Below are positions 55,685 to 55,965 of a DNA stretch of 55,965 bases, in pieces; position 1 is the first letter of the stretch; each line of letters starts with the position of its first letter. The position numbers and the translations under genes are program-made. Below the pieces are notes generated by a model. It ran no database searches. It was not told where the DNA came from and was given only the letters and a program-made list of their open reading frames with translations. Origin of the DNA: Allomyces macrogynus ATCC 38327 (Eukaryota; Blastocladiomycota; Blastocladiomycetes; Blastocladiales; Blastocladiaceae); NCBI GenBank assembly GCA_000151295.1, contig GG745331.1:1291107-1347071 (forward strand). Reading direction: 5' to 3'.

Positions 55685-55965
55685 GGTTGGTGCGTGGTGG
55701 TGCGATTTGCGCCCGCGCAGACGGGGGACCACGGCCACGGCACAACCGGCACCGCAAGCAGCACCAAGGCCACAGGCCGCCGCAACGGCCGTCGCTTCCG
55801 TCGCGCCCGAGAAGCCGCGCCCTCACAACGAGCAGTGGGGCACGCGGCTGCCGTCGTCGGTCGTCAAGCCATTGATTGGGATTGCCGAGCACTACATGAC
55901 GCACGCCATGTTGCACAGCGAGATGATGGGCGCGCTGCCGTCGACCATGGCGTGGCCGGCCCTCA
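55683..55965 (+). CDS. Unidentified open frame, runs off right edge
   Basis: A frame open for 94 codons from an ATG at 55683 to the window end. It starts MVGAWWCDLRPRRRGTTATA, is then Gln/Pro/Ala-rich, and becomes protein-like as EKPRPHNEQWGTRLPSSVVK and GIAEHYMTHAMLHSEMMGAL. The basic, Ala-rich start could be a mitochondrial leader. The ATG overlaps the NSA1 start (CATG at 55682-55685) on the other strand, so the true first exon may instead begin after a CAG acceptor near 55717. The family is not recognised and the gene is incomplete. Confidence 0.5.
   Translation, partial: MVGAWWCDLRPRRRGTTATAQPAPQAAPRPQAAATAVASVAPEKPRPHNEQWGTRLPSSVVKPLIGIAEHYMTHAMLHSEMMGALPSTMAWPAL

Noticed and set aside
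1..55965. CRISPR arrays, rRNA, tRNA or transposon ends
   Set aside because: No regularly spaced repeat-spacer arrays, conserved rRNA/tRNA elements, transposase-like frames or terminal inverted repeats were seen by eye; a covariance-model scan would be needed to exclude small RNAs.

Overview
The window is nuclear DNA of a fungus. Nearly every gene is split by short spliceosomal introns (about 58-240 nt, mostly opening GTACGT or GTGCGT and closing CAG or TAG), the coding regions are GC-rich, and the gene content is fungal: ATP-type PEP carboxykinase, Rcf2-like HIG1 protein, Fyv4/mS41, Ubp14, VDAC, Nsa1, dihydroceramide desaturase and the fungal short SET family. An early-diverging, GC-rich lineage (for example Blastocladiomycota) would fit, but this is inference. 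Exon boundaries were set by hand from splice signals, reading phase and family knowledge.

Left third (1-19.9 kb): 5' end of kynureninase (-), Rcf2-like protein (+), two tandem SET-domain genes (+), mitoribosomal mS41 (+), PEP carboxykinase with a 16-nt microexon (+), two tandem 11-exon long-chain acyl-CoA synthetases (+) with a decayed F-box-like gene between them, and adenylate kinase 6/Fap7 (-).

Middle (20-41 kb): Myb/SANT-like DNA-binding protein (-), nucleotide pyrophosphatase/phosphodiesterase (-) sharing a promoter with VDAC (+), Ubp14/USP5 (-) sharing a promoter with a Pro/Ala/Thr-rich nuclear coiled-coil protein (+), a doubtful small gene, two related decayed genes (34-36 kb, -), FIT2/Scs3 (-) and a peroxisomal-type Lon protease (-).

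Right third (41-56 kb): a five-exon gene for a predicted 1,624-residue membrane protein built from about 16 copies of a roughly 56-residue unit (GxR-x13-W-Y-G-x9-D-G-L) that I cannot place in any family; an F-box/leucine-rich-repeat gene carrying one frameshift (-); Bax inhibitor-1 (+); sphingolipid delta-4 desaturase (+); Nsa1/WDR74 (-); and an open reading frame leaving the right edge (+).

Several genes serve lipid and alternative-carbon metabolism (two acyl-CoA synthetases, FIT2, Lon2, desaturase, PEP carboxykinase), but no operon-like unit is implied. Tandem duplication is the main structural theme (SET pair, synthetase pair, decayed pair). The repeat membrane protein is the best candidate for something undescribed.
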